The translations under genes and the position numbers were made by a program. The notes beneath the pieces were generated by a model. The model was not told where the DNA came from. It searched no databases and was given only the letters and a program-made list of their open reading frames with translations. Source: Theionarchaea archaeon (GTDB lineage Archaea > Methanobacteriota_B > Thermococci > Methanofastidiosales > SZ-28-30). From it: a DNA stretch of 64,000 nt. Positions 46,301-54,907 of this stretch are shown here, in pieces. The stretch is from assembly GCA_018992685.1 (NCBI GenBank), contig JACVGT010000018.1, positions 62,001-126,000 on the forward strand. The letters are read 5' to 3'. Every line of letters starts with the position of its first letter. Positions within the stretch are counted from its first letter, which is position 1.

Positions 46301-46323
46301 CTCTCTTTTCTTCACCTTTTTTT
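46301..46323 (+). terminator. T-rich terminator after the ECF gene
   Basis: Pyrimidine-rich run with two T tracts, the second of seven, immediately after the ECF S-component stop; consistent with archaeal oligo-T termination. Confidence 0.4.
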
Positions 46324-46361
46324 GGCCGTGCTTTTTACCTCCACAGCTTTATTAGCTGTGT

Positions 46362-47177
46362 GTGCCAGTGGAGAATGTGATACTGGATCATCCATGCTTT
46401 GATGAGAAAGCACACTTCCTATATGGGAGAATCCATCTCCCTGTGGCAAAGAGGTGTAACATTCACTGTACGTACTGCTCTCAAGAAGTGGGAATCTCAT
46501 ATCATGGATGCAGGCCAGGGGTAGCTGAACGAATATTGACCCCTCTTGAGGCAATCGAGAGAGTGTCCTTTCATATGAGGCCTGAGTTGAAAGTGGCAGG
46601 TGTTGCAGGACCCGGGGAACCCTTGTGCAACAATGAGACCTTTGCAACTCTTGAATTGATTCATGAGAAGTTTCCACATCTCATTCTGTGTGTTGCCACC
46701 AATGGACTGCTGTTGCCTGAGAAAGCTGACCTTCTCGCCCAGCTAGGGGTAAGGACAGTCACGGTCACAGTCAATACAGTCAACGCAGAGACTATTCCAG
46801 AGGTATATCAGCATATCATGGGGAACCCTCCAGAAAAGATGGCAGGACGATTTATTTCCAGTCAGCTGGAAGGAATCGAGGCCTGCGCTGAGCTGGGCAT
46901 ACAAGTCAAAGTGAACTCAGTGCTCATTCCCGGTGTTACAGCAGAGGGAATGAAAGACGTGGCCATCCAGTCAAAGAAGAGAGGTGCATATTTACAGAAC
47001 ATTATCCCTCTCATTCCACTGGCAAACCGTCCGCAACCGAGACCTCCCACATGTGAAGAGCTCAGGTCGGCCAGAGCAAAATGCGAAGAGACACTTCCCC
47101 AGTTCAAACTGTGTGTCCAATGCAGGGCTGACGCAGTTGGAATACCGGGTAAGAGAGAAATATTCATTACAGAGTAA
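46362..47177 (+). CDS. nifB: NifB-type radical SAM protein
   Basis: A 271-residue radical SAM enzyme matching the short, archaeal NifB that builds the 8Fe core (NifB-co) of the nitrogenase cofactor. Diagnostic blocks are HPCFDEKAHFLYGRIHLPVAKRC (C12 and the run leading into CNIHCTYC, C32/C36/C39), GVAGPGEPLCN, CVATNGL, and the C-terminal CVQCRADAVG pair for the second feeder cluster. It lacks the NifX-like domain fused in bacterial versions. No nifHDK, nifE or nifN is within the window. Start could be GTG 46362, 46368 or 46377; the TATA-like ctttattag at 46346-46354 favours 46377. Confidence 0.88.
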   Translation: MPVENVILDHPCFDEKAHFLYGRIHLPVAKRCNIHCTYCSQEVGISYHGCRPGVAERILTPLEAIERVSFHMRPELKVAGVAGPGEPLCNNETFATLELIHEKFPHLILCVATNGLLLPEKADLLAQLGVRTVTVTVNTVNAETIPEVYQHIMGNPPEKMAGRFISSQLEGIEACAELGIQVKVNSVLIPGVTAEGMKDVAIQSKKRGAYLQNIIPLIPLANRPQPRPPTCEELRSARAKCEETLPQFKLCVQCRADAVGIPGKREIFITE

Positions 47178-47251
47178 GTAAAGATAACAGCTAAAGATCG
47201 AATTTTCGCTCTATGTATGGGATAACATAGTCCTATACTTTACATATAGCA

Positions 47252-47283
47252 ATATTTATATTTCGAGAAACGCATCATGATGC
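47252..47283 (+). promoter_or_regulatory. TATA box and 12-base palindrome of a small transcription unit
   Basis: A TATA run (atatttata, 47252-47260) is followed by the perfect palindrome GCATCATGATGC (47272-47283), which covers the expected transcription start near 47282. The layout resembles a repressible archaeal promoter. Confidence 0.4.
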
Positions 47284-47326
47284 TGAAATAAATCTGGATG
47301 TGTGAAACTCAAAGGAGGTGGGCCCT

Positions 47327-47437
47327 TTGAAAAGACGTGGAAGAAGGCCTTTAGTCTGGATGGAATGTCTCGAAAGGAGAGAGTATGTTGCAGCGCGGAG
47401 ATGGGATGCTGCAGAACAGAAAAAGAAAAAGAATTGA
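47327..47437 (+). CDS. Basic small protein, 36 aa, with strong ribosome site
   Basis: A short open frame from TTG, seven bases after a textbook GGAGGTG (47314-47320), in a predicted transcript starting near 47282. The peptide is arginine-rich at the start (KRRGRRPLVWMECLERREY) and lysine-rich at the end. A competing 61-residue frame from GTG 47302, rich in cysteine pairs, overlaps it but has no ribosome site. The rest of 47178-47525 holds nothing else recognisable. Confidence 0.35.
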   Translation: MKRRGRRPLVWMECLERREYVAARRWDAAEQKKKKN

Positions 47438-47525
47438 AGTTGGAAAAGAAGCTAAGTAGAAAAATGGTTATAGATAACCCAATGTGACGTGATATATCCT
47501 GATAATCAAAAGGAATCGTGTACAT

Positions 47526-48017
47526 CTATTGAGTTATCTTCGAGATCTCTCTCAGTATTTCCTCCACAACCAGTGGAATTGCAGCAGAAACTCTTTCTGA
47601 TACTGTTGTGGCTGGTTCTATTTTCTCAGGCTGAACGGCAATGATTTGCATGATTTCCGGCGCTTCTCCAATCCTCTGGGAGAGAGTTATGACCTCCATC
47701 AAATCCAGCTGGTGCAGGGAATATTCGATCCCTCGTAGCGATCGCACTTCTTCGGGCAGAAATACTCTGACTTCTCCAGGAATTCCTCCAAAATCCACAC
47801 AATCGATGAAGATAACGTGAGCATAATCCTTTATTACGTGTAAGAGTGCCATCCCTCCTGTCCCCCCATCAATCACATCGACACCTGGAGGCAGGGATTC
47901 CCTTTGAAGAGCCTTGAGAACAGCGGGGCCTGCCCCATCATCTCCCATGAGTTCATTTCCAAGAGCAATGACTGCAATTGCAGGTGGTTGAGGTAGTTCA
48001 TCCCTTTTCTGATTCAT
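47526..48017 (-). CDS. NiFe hydrogenase maturation protease (HycI/HybD family)
   Basis: A 163-residue endopeptidase that removes the C-terminal tail of the hydrogenase large subunit after nickel insertion. Family blocks: VIALGNELMGDDGAGP at the start (nickel-sensing Glu and the DDG turn), VIFIDCVDFGGIPG (second metal-binding Asp) and SLHQLDLMEV (His ligand). It lies 149 bases downstream of the large-subunit gene on the same strand, and its likely target is the seven-residue tail after H423 of that protein. Probably co-expressed with the operon. Confidence 0.92.
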   Translation of the reverse strand: MNQKRDELPQPPAIAVIALGNELMGDDGAGPAVLKALQRESLPPGVDVIDGGTGGMALLHVIKDYAHVIFIDCVDFGGIPGEVRVFLPEEVRSLRGIEYSLHQLDLMEVITLSQRIGEAPEIMQIIAVQPEKIEPATTVSERVSAAIPLVVEEILREISKITQ

Positions 48018-48166
48018 TATCTACGGTGTAGCCAGAACAAAAATAAAGGTTTGGAAAAGATGTCTGATCACTGCAATATGCCCAGAAATCCACGCTAACC
48101 CAGGACACACAGAACCGCAATACAGTAAATAGAGAAAAGAAGTAAAAGAGAGTGCGAAAGAAACCT

Positions 48167-49459
48167 TCATGTGAATTCTACGGTGAGATAATGTGTTGAA
48201 CACGATATGCAGGGATCATAGGCTCTGACCAGCATTTCCAGATTCAGTTCAATTTCCTTCTCTTCCAGATCAAGGAGTGTGGGGACAAAGGCTTCTAAAT
48301 CCAGGTTAATGTTCTTGTGATTCTGATTGGATGGTATGATACAATTGGCTTTGGTACAGAATCCCTGATCATCATACGTGTAATCGTGGAACAAGATGCC
48401 GCGAGGAACCTCAATGGCTCCGACACCGCGTCCTGCCTTCACTGTGTAGGTTGCTGTCTCATTCTTCAGGTCTGTGTCTAAAATGGCGTCTAGTAACCTG
48501 ATGGAATCCTCTACAGAATGATAGTACTCAACAAGCTGAACAGCATTGTTCATGAAGGGGTTGCAGTTGATGGGGCTGAGTCCGAACTTCTGTGCCCACG
48601 CCTTGGCTCCTGAGGTCAGGTTCGCTGCATTGAGATTGAACCGGGCCAGAGCTCCAACCATATAGGATTCCCGGGCGTGTTTGGCAAATTTGGCCGTTGA
48701 GTAGGGCACCATGTACTCATTGGCGATTGACTCATAGTCGGCCACAGCGTGAGTACCCGTATCTGTGGAACCAATGACTCCATCATATAATGCATATTCT
48801 GTGTCACTGGTGAGCCCGATGTACTCTGTCTCTCTGGTGAAATCAGGAAGTAGATGCAGATTATCCATTAGCAACTGGTTGACCTCGTCGCACACAGGCA
48901 GAACGCTGACGAGTCTATCTCTCAAGGTGGAAAGTTCTTTCTCCGAAGGTATCTTGGTAAATCCGCCCACCATCAAGGTGATAGGATGTGTAGTTCTGCC
49001 GCATATAAGGTCCGACATCTGATTAGCCAGCCGGTGAAGGCTCACGATCTTCAAGACAGCATCAGGGTGAGTCTCGATCAGCGGGAACACACTCCCTTTT
49101 CGAAACAAATCAGGAGCTACCAGATACCCCACGTGGAGAATGTGGCTTTGCATGTTCTCTGCATGGAGAGCAACCTTTCTCAAGAGTTCAGTCTCATCAC
49201 TGATAGTAACACCCATTGCAGCCTCAGTGGCTTTTAGCGAGCATAATGCATGGCCAATGGAGCAGATCCCACATATCCGAGACATGACATGTGATACCTG
49301 ATGGTAGTGCCTCCCTCTCACAAATGATTCAAACATGCGAGGGGCTTCAGTGACCTGCCACTGGACCTTCTCTACAATTCCATCTCTGGCGTTCAGAATA
49401 ATGTTGCCGTGACCTTCCACCCGCGTGAGATGATCTACCTTAATAGCAATTTCACTCAT
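48167..49459 (-). CDS. hydA: NiFe hydrogenase large subunit (group 3b-like, HydA type)
   Basis: A 430-residue catalytic subunit of a cytoplasmic bidirectional hydrogenase, like the alpha subunit of Pyrococcus sulfhydrogenase I. The nickel site is formed by the L1 motif RICGICSIGH (61-70) and the L2 motif DPCISCSTH near the end. The tail YLTVEFT after H423 is the expected cleavage product of the maturation protease. The ATG overlaps the small-subunit stop (ATGA) with a GAGGTGG site. Assignment to group 3b rests on its HydB, HydG and HydD partners. Confidence 0.95.
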   Translation of the reverse strand: MSEIAIKVDHLTRVEGHGNIILNARDGIVEKVQWQVTEAPRMFESFVRGRHYHQVSHVMSRICGICSIGHALCSLKATEAAMGVTISDETELLRKVALHAENMQSHILHVGYLVAPDLFRKGSVFPLIETHPDAVLKIVSLHRLANQMSDLICGRTTHPITLMVGGFTKIPSEKELSTLRDRLVSVLPVCDEVNQLLMDNLHLLPDFTRETEYIGLTSDTEYALYDGVIGSTDTGTHAVADYESIANEYMVPYSTAKFAKHARESYMVGALARFNLNAANLTSGAKAWAQKFGLSPINCNPFMNNAVQLVEYYHSVEDSIRLLDAILDTDLKNETATYTVKAGRGVGAIEVPRGILFHDYTYDDQGFCTKANCIIPSNQNHKNINLDLEAFVPTLLDLEEKEIELNLEMLVRAYDPCISCSTHYLTVEFT

Positions 49460-50238
49460 TGTTCCACCTCCGCCTTGGCTTTCTCCTCAATGTACCGGTA
49501 GGTAAACATGGATTTCAGCTGCATGATCTGTTCTGCAGATATCTCGTACTTCTCCAGAACCTCAGTGTGGGCATCCTCTTCGGGGTGAGTGACATACCCG
49601 CGGCAAGCTTCACATTCACTTCCGTGGGTAGGACAGATTGCGCCACACCCTGCTCGAGCTACCGGGCCCATGCAGACTCTACTCAACTCATAGAGGCACA
49701 CATTCTCTTTCTTTTTACAGTCCACGCACACAGGATAGTCAGGAATAGGGGGTTTCTTACCCTGCAGCAAAGCCGCCAGCACATTGCAGAACTCATCGCG
49801 ATCTATGGGACATCCCGGGATATACACGTCGACTGTGACCACTTCATCCAAGGCCTTAGTTTTGAAATTGGCAAAATATGGGTTGTCATTGAGGGCCGGG
49901 TCCTTGTCATAGACTGCGGCGATGCTTTCCTCAACAGGCCACTGGTTGACCATTCTCTGAACACATCCGATACAGGCACAGGCCCCCAGAGCCACCAGTA
50001 CCTTGGCATTTTTTCTGATTTTCTTTAACCGTTCAACGTCCATGGGGCGCATGATAGATCCTTCTATCACTGCAATATCATAATCATCAGAGTGTTCTTT
50101 CATCACTTCCCTGAAAGAGACGATGTCTACAAGCTTCGTTACATCGATGACTGCCTCTTCGAGGTTTGCTATCTGCAACTGACAGCCTTCGCAACTGGCA
50201 AAGTCAAAGAAGGCTACCCGTGGTTTTTGTTTCTTCAT
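49456..50238 (-). CDS. hydD: NiFe hydrogenase small subunit (HydD type)
   Basis: A 260-residue iron-sulfur subunit that passes electrons from the NiFe site. It starts with PRVAFFDFASCEGCQLQI, whose CxxC begins the proximal cluster, then VALGACACIGCVQRM and VDVYIPGCPIDRDEF, and later cysteine groups (CVDCKKKENVC, CMGPVARAGCGAICP, CEACRG) for two more clusters. The frame opens at 50346, but ATG 50238 overlaps the stop of the HydBG gene (ATGA) and fits the family. It lacks a twin-arginine signal, so the enzyme is cytoplasmic. Confidence 0.94.
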   Translation of the reverse strand: MKKQKPRVAFFDFASCEGCQLQIANLEEAVIDVTKLVDIVSFREVMKEHSDDYDIAVIEGSIMRPMDVERLKKIRKNAKVLVALGACACIGCVQRMVNQWPVEESIAAVYDKDPALNDNPYFANFKTKALDEVVTVDVYIPGCPIDRDEFCNVLAALLQGKKPPIPDYPVCVDCKKKENVCLYELSRVCMGPVARAGCGAICPTHGSECEACRGYVTHPEEDAHTEVLEKYEISAEQIMQLKSMFTYRYIEEKAKAEVEQ

Positions 50239-52202
50239 GTGAACGCCTCCGGGAGGTTCTTGATCTCGCTGTACTTGAACACTGGTCCCTCCTTGCAGAC
50301 ATAGACTCCATTCATCTGACAGTGGCCACACTTTCCCACACCGCACTTCATACGCCTTTCCAGAGACACGATGATGTTCTCTTCAGGCATGCCTCTGTTC
50401 ACAAGGTCACGTATCACGAACTTGTACATGACAGGAGGACCCACCACGAAAGCAATAGTGGTTTTTGGATCAAACGTAGCCAGAGGGATCAAACAGGTGA
50501 TGAGACCTACTTCACCCTCCCAGCATTCTCCTTCGGGACAGGAATCTACTGATCTCAGATGGGTAACATCGTCTCTCTTGTCCCATTCTGTCACTTCCTT
50601 AGAGAAGAGAAGTTCGCATGGCTTCTTGCATCCGTACAGAACGGTGAGTTCCCCGAAATCCTGCCTGTGATCCAGGACATAGTTGATGAGTGACCGTGTG
50701 GGAATAATCCCAATGCCACCTGCAATAACCAGGAGGTTCTTACCCTCGAGAGCCCTAGCACCAAACCCAGTGCCAAAAGGACCTCTAATTCCTACCTTGT
50801 CTCCGGGGCTCAATTCGTGCAGTCTCGAGGTGACGTCTCCCACTTTTCGGACTGCGAGCTCGAAGGACTTTGGTCCAGGGGCTGAAGACACAGATATGGG
50901 GGCTTCGCCATATCCCATAATGGACAATTCCACAAATTGACCAGGTTCATGGTCCAGTGTACTCCCATCATCCAGCTCAAGTTCAAATAGCTTCTCCCAC
51001 TCTGATAGGTGCTCTACCCTCTTGATTGTGGCAGGACGGGGAATATACAAGTCCCTGTCTGTGGAACTGAGAGCTGGTCCTTTTGCCGTGATGGGAGAGA
51101 CAGGATGCAGTACGGGTCTTTCTTCCAGTTCGCGAGAGCTTTCTGTTATCATGTTAAAGAGGGTGACAGGGTCTGCAATGTCAGGAATACACTGGGTGGA
51201 ACAGCGACCACACCCAACGCATGCCACAAAGTTGAGTCTTGCAGGGAGATATTCTCCTTTGCGGCGGAACCTGTGTCTGTATCTATCTATCCTCTTCTCT
51301 CTGAAGATTTCGCCTGAGCCCACTTGTGTGAACCCGCGTAGCATGCAGCCGTCCCATGTCCTCATCCTGCTGCCAGTCTTCATGTCCAGGTGCATCTTGT
51401 CACTGACATCATAGCAGAAACAGGTGGGGCACACACTGGTGCAGGTTCCGCACGAGAGGCACTTGTCTGACTGGGTTTTCCACGCTGGGTTATCATGATT
51501 TCTCTGCAGGAGATGAGACCACTGTTCCGGAGGTGTTTTTAGTCCTCTCCTCGCAGCTGCTGCAGCATGTTCTCTCTTTCTTCTGACTTTGTCTGCCTCT
51601 TCCGGCGTGGCATCTCGAGTATGTACTTTCGCTATCAGGTCTGCTCCTGCTTCTGTGCCAACCTCAAGTGCCATGACATCTTCAAGGTCAGTAAGCATGA
51701 GATCAAACCCGGAATCTACAATACCAGTTCCCATGTCACCGAAAAACGCCTTCTCTGAAACATTCGCAACAGTTACACCCACAATCAAGGTATTCTTCCG
51801 CCTCCTGACATAGAGATCGTCCACAAAGGAATCTGTGTAGTACGTATCCATCTGTCTGATTGCAACAATATCGTACGGATGAACTCCGATTATGACTCTC
51901 TTTGGAACATCCTCGCTTGCCTGTACCCAAAAGGGCTGAGACACGTCGAAGTGCATCATGGACTCGTACAGGGGCAGGAAGTACTTTTTGGGGGGTATGA
52001 CCGTAACGTCATAATCAAGCCGCAACTCATCGGCTGATTCCAGCGGTCCAAACACGAATTTTGTGTCTTTTGATTTTACGCCATGAACTTCTAGGGACTC
52101 ATCTTCTATGAGTGAATCCAAAAAGGCCGCAAAATCTTTTTTCAACACTATTTTTAACGGATTCTTGTCTGGATTCGGATTATGTTCATTCTTGGTGTTC
52201 AT
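50235..52202 (-). CDS. Natural HydB-HydG fusion: Fe-S and FAD/NAD(P) subunits in one chain
   Basis: A 655-residue protein joining two subunits that are separate genes in Pyrococcus. Residues 1 to about 365 match HydB (beta): two 4Fe-4S motifs, CLSCGTCTSVCP and CVGCGRCSTQC. Residues about 370-655 match HydG (gamma), a ferredoxin-reductase-like unit with APISVSSAPG for FAD, GGIGIIPTRSL for NAD(P) and a C-terminal 2Fe-2S motif, CGVGKCGHC with a fourth cysteine in YVCKEGP. The fusion keeps the flavin next to the iron-sulfur chain. Start ATG 52202 overlaps the stop of the upstream gene and has GGAGG before it. Confidence 0.92.
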   Translation of the reverse strand: MNTKNEHNPNPDKNPLKIVLKKDFAAFLDSLIEDESLEVHGVKSKDTKFVFGPLESADELRLDYDVTVIPPKKYFLPLYESMMHFDVSQPFWVQASEDVPKRVIIGVHPYDIVAIRQMDTYYTDSFVDDLYVRRRKNTLIVGVTVANVSEKAFFGDMGTGIVDSGFDLMLTDLEDVMALEVGTEAGADLIAKVHTRDATPEEADKVRRKREHAAAAARRGLKTPPEQWSHLLQRNHDNPAWKTQSDKCLSCGTCTSVCPTCFCYDVSDKMHLDMKTGSRMRTWDGCMLRGFTQVGSGEIFREKRIDRYRHRFRRKGEYLPARLNFVACVGCGRCSTQCIPDIADPVTLFNMITESSRELEERPVLHPVSPITAKGPALSSTDRDLYIPRPATIKRVEHLSEWEKLFELELDDGSTLDHEPGQFVELSIMGYGEAPISVSSAPGPKSFELAVRKVGDVTSRLHELSPGDKVGIRGPFGTGFGARALEGKNLLVIAGGIGIIPTRSLINYVLDHRQDFGELTVLYGCKKPCELLFSKEVTEWDKRDDVTHLRSVDSCPEGECWEGEVGLITCLIPLATFDPKTTIAFVVGPPVMYKFVIRDLVNRGMPEENIIVSLERRMKCGVGKCGHCQMNGVYVCKEGPVFKYSEIKNLPEAFT

Positions 52203-54907
52203 TCTTCTCCCTCCTTCTGTAACGTGATCACATCCACCTTTCTGATGGCACAAGCACAGACCTTGAGCTCCGGAATCTTGGCCTCAGGGTCCAGAGCATC
52301 ATTCGTCAGTCTGTTGGCCGGCGCCTCGCTAAAGTGGAAGGGGATAAACACAGATTGTGGAGCCACTCTGTCAGAGATTTTGGCTCTTACTGTAATTCTC
52401 CCTCTTCTGGTAGTGACTTCCACAAAATCATCCTGGTTAATGTTGAGGATATCTGCATCCTGGGAGGAAATCTCCACGTAGCCTTCATGGACAAAGGAGT
52501 CCAGTGCTTCTACTTTCCTGGACATTGTCCCCGTGTGATAATGAAAGAGAATTCTGCCTGTTGAGAGCACGAAAGGATACTCCTCGTCAGGACATTCTGC
52601 AGGGGGCACAAAGTCCACAGGGGAGAATAATCCCATTCCTCTTGAGAACGTTCCCCTGTGCAGGTACGGCGTCCCAGGATGGTCTTCAGATGGACATGGC
52701 CACTGGAGGCCTTCTGTAACCCTTTCTGGGGTAATTCCTCTGTAGATTGGCGTTACTTGGTTGATCTCCCTTAAAATATCCCATACTGTCCCATATTCCA
52801 TGGGGTATCCCATTTTCCCCGCTATCGATCCAATGATTTGCCAGTCAGTCTTGGTGTTTGGAGGTGGTTCCACCACTCTTCTTCCTGGCTGGATGCGCCT
52901 TTCAGTATTGGTGAAGGTACCCTCTTTCTCCAGTGCCGCCTGTGAAGGAAGCACCACATCTGCTAGCAGAGCAGTTTCGGTCATAAAAATATCCTGTACT
53001 ACCAGAAATTCCAGATTTTTCAACGCCCTTTCTACATGGTTGGTATTGGGGTCCGAAACCATGGGATTTTCACCCACGATGTACATTCCCTTGATTTCGC
53101 CCAGGGCTGCCTTGTTTATCATCTCTACAACAGTGAGCCCAGGGTTATCTGACAGAGCGACGCCCCAGGCAGTTTCAAACTGCTCCCGTGCTTCAGGACT
53201 GGTCACGGGCTGATATCCTGGATACACTGAGGACAGGGCACCGACATCGCAGGCTCCCTGTACATTTCCCTGGCCCCGGAGAGGGTTAACTCCGGTAGAG
53301 GGCCTGCCCACGTTTCCAGTAAGCAAGGCCAGATTGGCCAGTGATAGCACGTTGTCAGTGCCAGTAATGTGCTGGGTTATTCCCATGGAGAACACGATCG
53401 ACGCTTTTTCAGCCTGGCCAAAAAGGAGAGCAGCCTCCTGTATTTTCTCTGAGGAAACTCCCGTAATATCCTCCACCCTTTCTGGGGTGTACTCGCCTAC
53501 TACATTAATAAAATCAGAAAATCCTTCTGTTCGGGTTTCTATAAAATCCTGGCTGTGCAACCCTTGCGTATATATGTAATTCATAATGCCATTGAGCACT
53601 GCCACATCAGTGCCGTTCTTGAGCTGAAGATGGACATGAGCAGATGAAGCGAGGTCTATGGCTCGAGGGTCTGCTACAATGAGGGCAGCTCCCTTTCGAA
53701 CTGCATTTCTAATGAAGGTGGCAATAACGGGGTGTGTCTCGGTGGTATTTGAACCCATGACAAAGATACAGTCACTGTCAGCGAGCTCAGCAATGGAATT
53801 GGTCATAGCACCTGAGCCAAATGCTCTGGTCAATCCTGCCACAGTGGAGGCATGGCAAAGACGGGCACAGTGATCTACATTGTTGTTATGGAACAGAACC
53901 CTCACGAATTTCTGGAAGAGGTAGTTCTCTTCATTGGTGCACCGTGCTGACGACAATCCCCCCAGCACGTGAGGTCCGTACGTGGTCAGCATTCTGGAGA
54001 ATGTGTCTGCCACATGGTGAATCGCTTCATCCCAGGTGACTTCTACAAATGTGCCGTTCATCTTGATAAGAGGGGAGGTCAGTCGGTTTATTTCTAAGTA
54101 TTGATGCCCAAATCGTCCCTTTACACACAATCGTCCTTCATTTGCTGGCCCGTCCTTACCTTTGACTTTGACAATGTGGTTGTTTTTTATATAAACCTGA
54201 ATCAAACACCCCACACCGCAGTATTCGCACACTGTGTCTGTACTGGTGAGCTCCCACGTTCTCCCTTTTCGTACTGCCTCCTTTTCGTACAGAGCTCCCA
54301 CAGGACAGGCCTGGATGCATTCACCACATCCATCACACGAGCTTTCTTTCCATATCCCGTTGTATCCAGCCCACACCCTGATCTCATTGCTGCGTTCAAC
54401 CATGTCCAGAACGTGTTTTTCCTGAAGTTCATCGCACGCTTTCACACATCTATAACATTTTATGCATTTCCGCGGGTCAAACACGAGGACTTGTGTCTCA
54501 TGAACAGGTGACGCCGTGTAAGCAGGGGGATACACCTCACTAGATGAATCAATGCCATATCGATACGCCAAGTCCTCCAAATCACAGCTACCCGCAGCTT
54601 CACACGTCATGCAGTCATGGTGATGTTCTGAAAGGATCAACTGCAGTGTCTCTTTCCGGTAACCTTCTATTTCCGGAGTGAAAACTTGAATATCCATCCC
54701 CTCACAGACAGTCAAAGTGCAGGCCATCTCCACCTTATCAGTCTTAGTATCTTTGATACAGCACAGGCGACAACATCCAGTTGGAGACACTTTTCCGTTG
54801 TAACAGAGCCCAGGGACGTCAACCCCTGAAGAGCGCAGCTCAGATAACAGGGTTTCCCCCTTGGTCAGCTGCATGGGGTTTCCGTCGACAGTAATCTCCA
54901 CCTGCAT
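52199..54907 (-). CDS. Formate dehydrogenase-like molybdopterin oxidoreductase with NuoG-type N-terminus
   Basis: A 902-residue enzyme. The first ~230 residues hold a 2Fe-2S ferredoxin domain, a HHHDCMTCEAAGSC cluster region and two 4Fe-4S motifs (CIKCYRCVKACD, CDGCGECIQACP). A catalytic molybdo- or tungstopterin part follows, opening with CEYCGVGC. The metal ligand is C351 in VDHCARLCHAST, with H352 next to it, as in cysteine-type formate dehydrogenases; selenocysteine is not used. It likely oxidises formate or reduces CO2, sending electrons to the NuoEF and hydrogenase subunits. Start ATG 54907 overlaps the NuoF-like stop (TAATG). Confidence 0.9.
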   Translation of the reverse strand: MQVEITVDGNPMQLTKGETLLSELRSSGVDVPGLCYNGKVSPTGCCRLCCIKDTKTDKVEMACTLTVCEGMDIQVFTPEIEGYRKETLQLILSEHHHDCMTCEAAGSCDLEDLAYRYGIDSSSEVYPPAYTASPVHETQVLVFDPRKCIKCYRCVKACDELQEKHVLDMVERSNEIRVWAGYNGIWKESSCDGCGECIQACPVGALYEKEAVRKGRTWELTSTDTVCEYCGVGCLIQVYIKNNHIVKVKGKDGPANEGRLCVKGRFGHQYLEINRLTSPLIKMNGTFVEVTWDEAIHHVADTFSRMLTTYGPHVLGGLSSARCTNEENYLFQKFVRVLFHNNNVDHCARLCHASTVAGLTRAFGSGAMTNSIAELADSDCIFVMGSNTTETHPVIATFIRNAVRKGAALIVADPRAIDLASSAHVHLQLKNGTDVAVLNGIMNYIYTQGLHSQDFIETRTEGFSDFINVVGEYTPERVEDITGVSSEKIQEAALLFGQAEKASIVFSMGITQHITGTDNVLSLANLALLTGNVGRPSTGVNPLRGQGNVQGACDVGALSSVYPGYQPVTSPEAREQFETAWGVALSDNPGLTVVEMINKAALGEIKGMYIVGENPMVSDPNTNHVERALKNLEFLVVQDIFMTETALLADVVLPSQAALEKEGTFTNTERRIQPGRRVVEPPPNTKTDWQIIGSIAGKMGYPMEYGTVWDILREINQVTPIYRGITPERVTEGLQWPCPSEDHPGTPYLHRGTFSRGMGLFSPVDFVPPAECPDEEYPFVLSTGRILFHYHTGTMSRKVEALDSFVHEGYVEISSQDADILNINQDDFVEVTTRRGRITVRAKISDRVAPQSVFIPFHFSEAPANRLTNDALDPEAKIPELKVCACAIRKVDVITLQKEGEE

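Noticed and set aside
47302-47487. 61-residue cysteine-pair frame
   Set aside because: No ribosome site before GTG 47302, while the overlapping 36-residue frame has a perfect one; kept only as an alternative.
49459-50028. 189-residue + frame across the hydrogenase small subunit
   Set aside because: Antisense shadow of hydD, which has all iron-sulfur motifs.
53855-53857. Selenocysteine at the formate dehydrogenase active site
   Set aside because: The codon is TGC (cysteine), not TGA.
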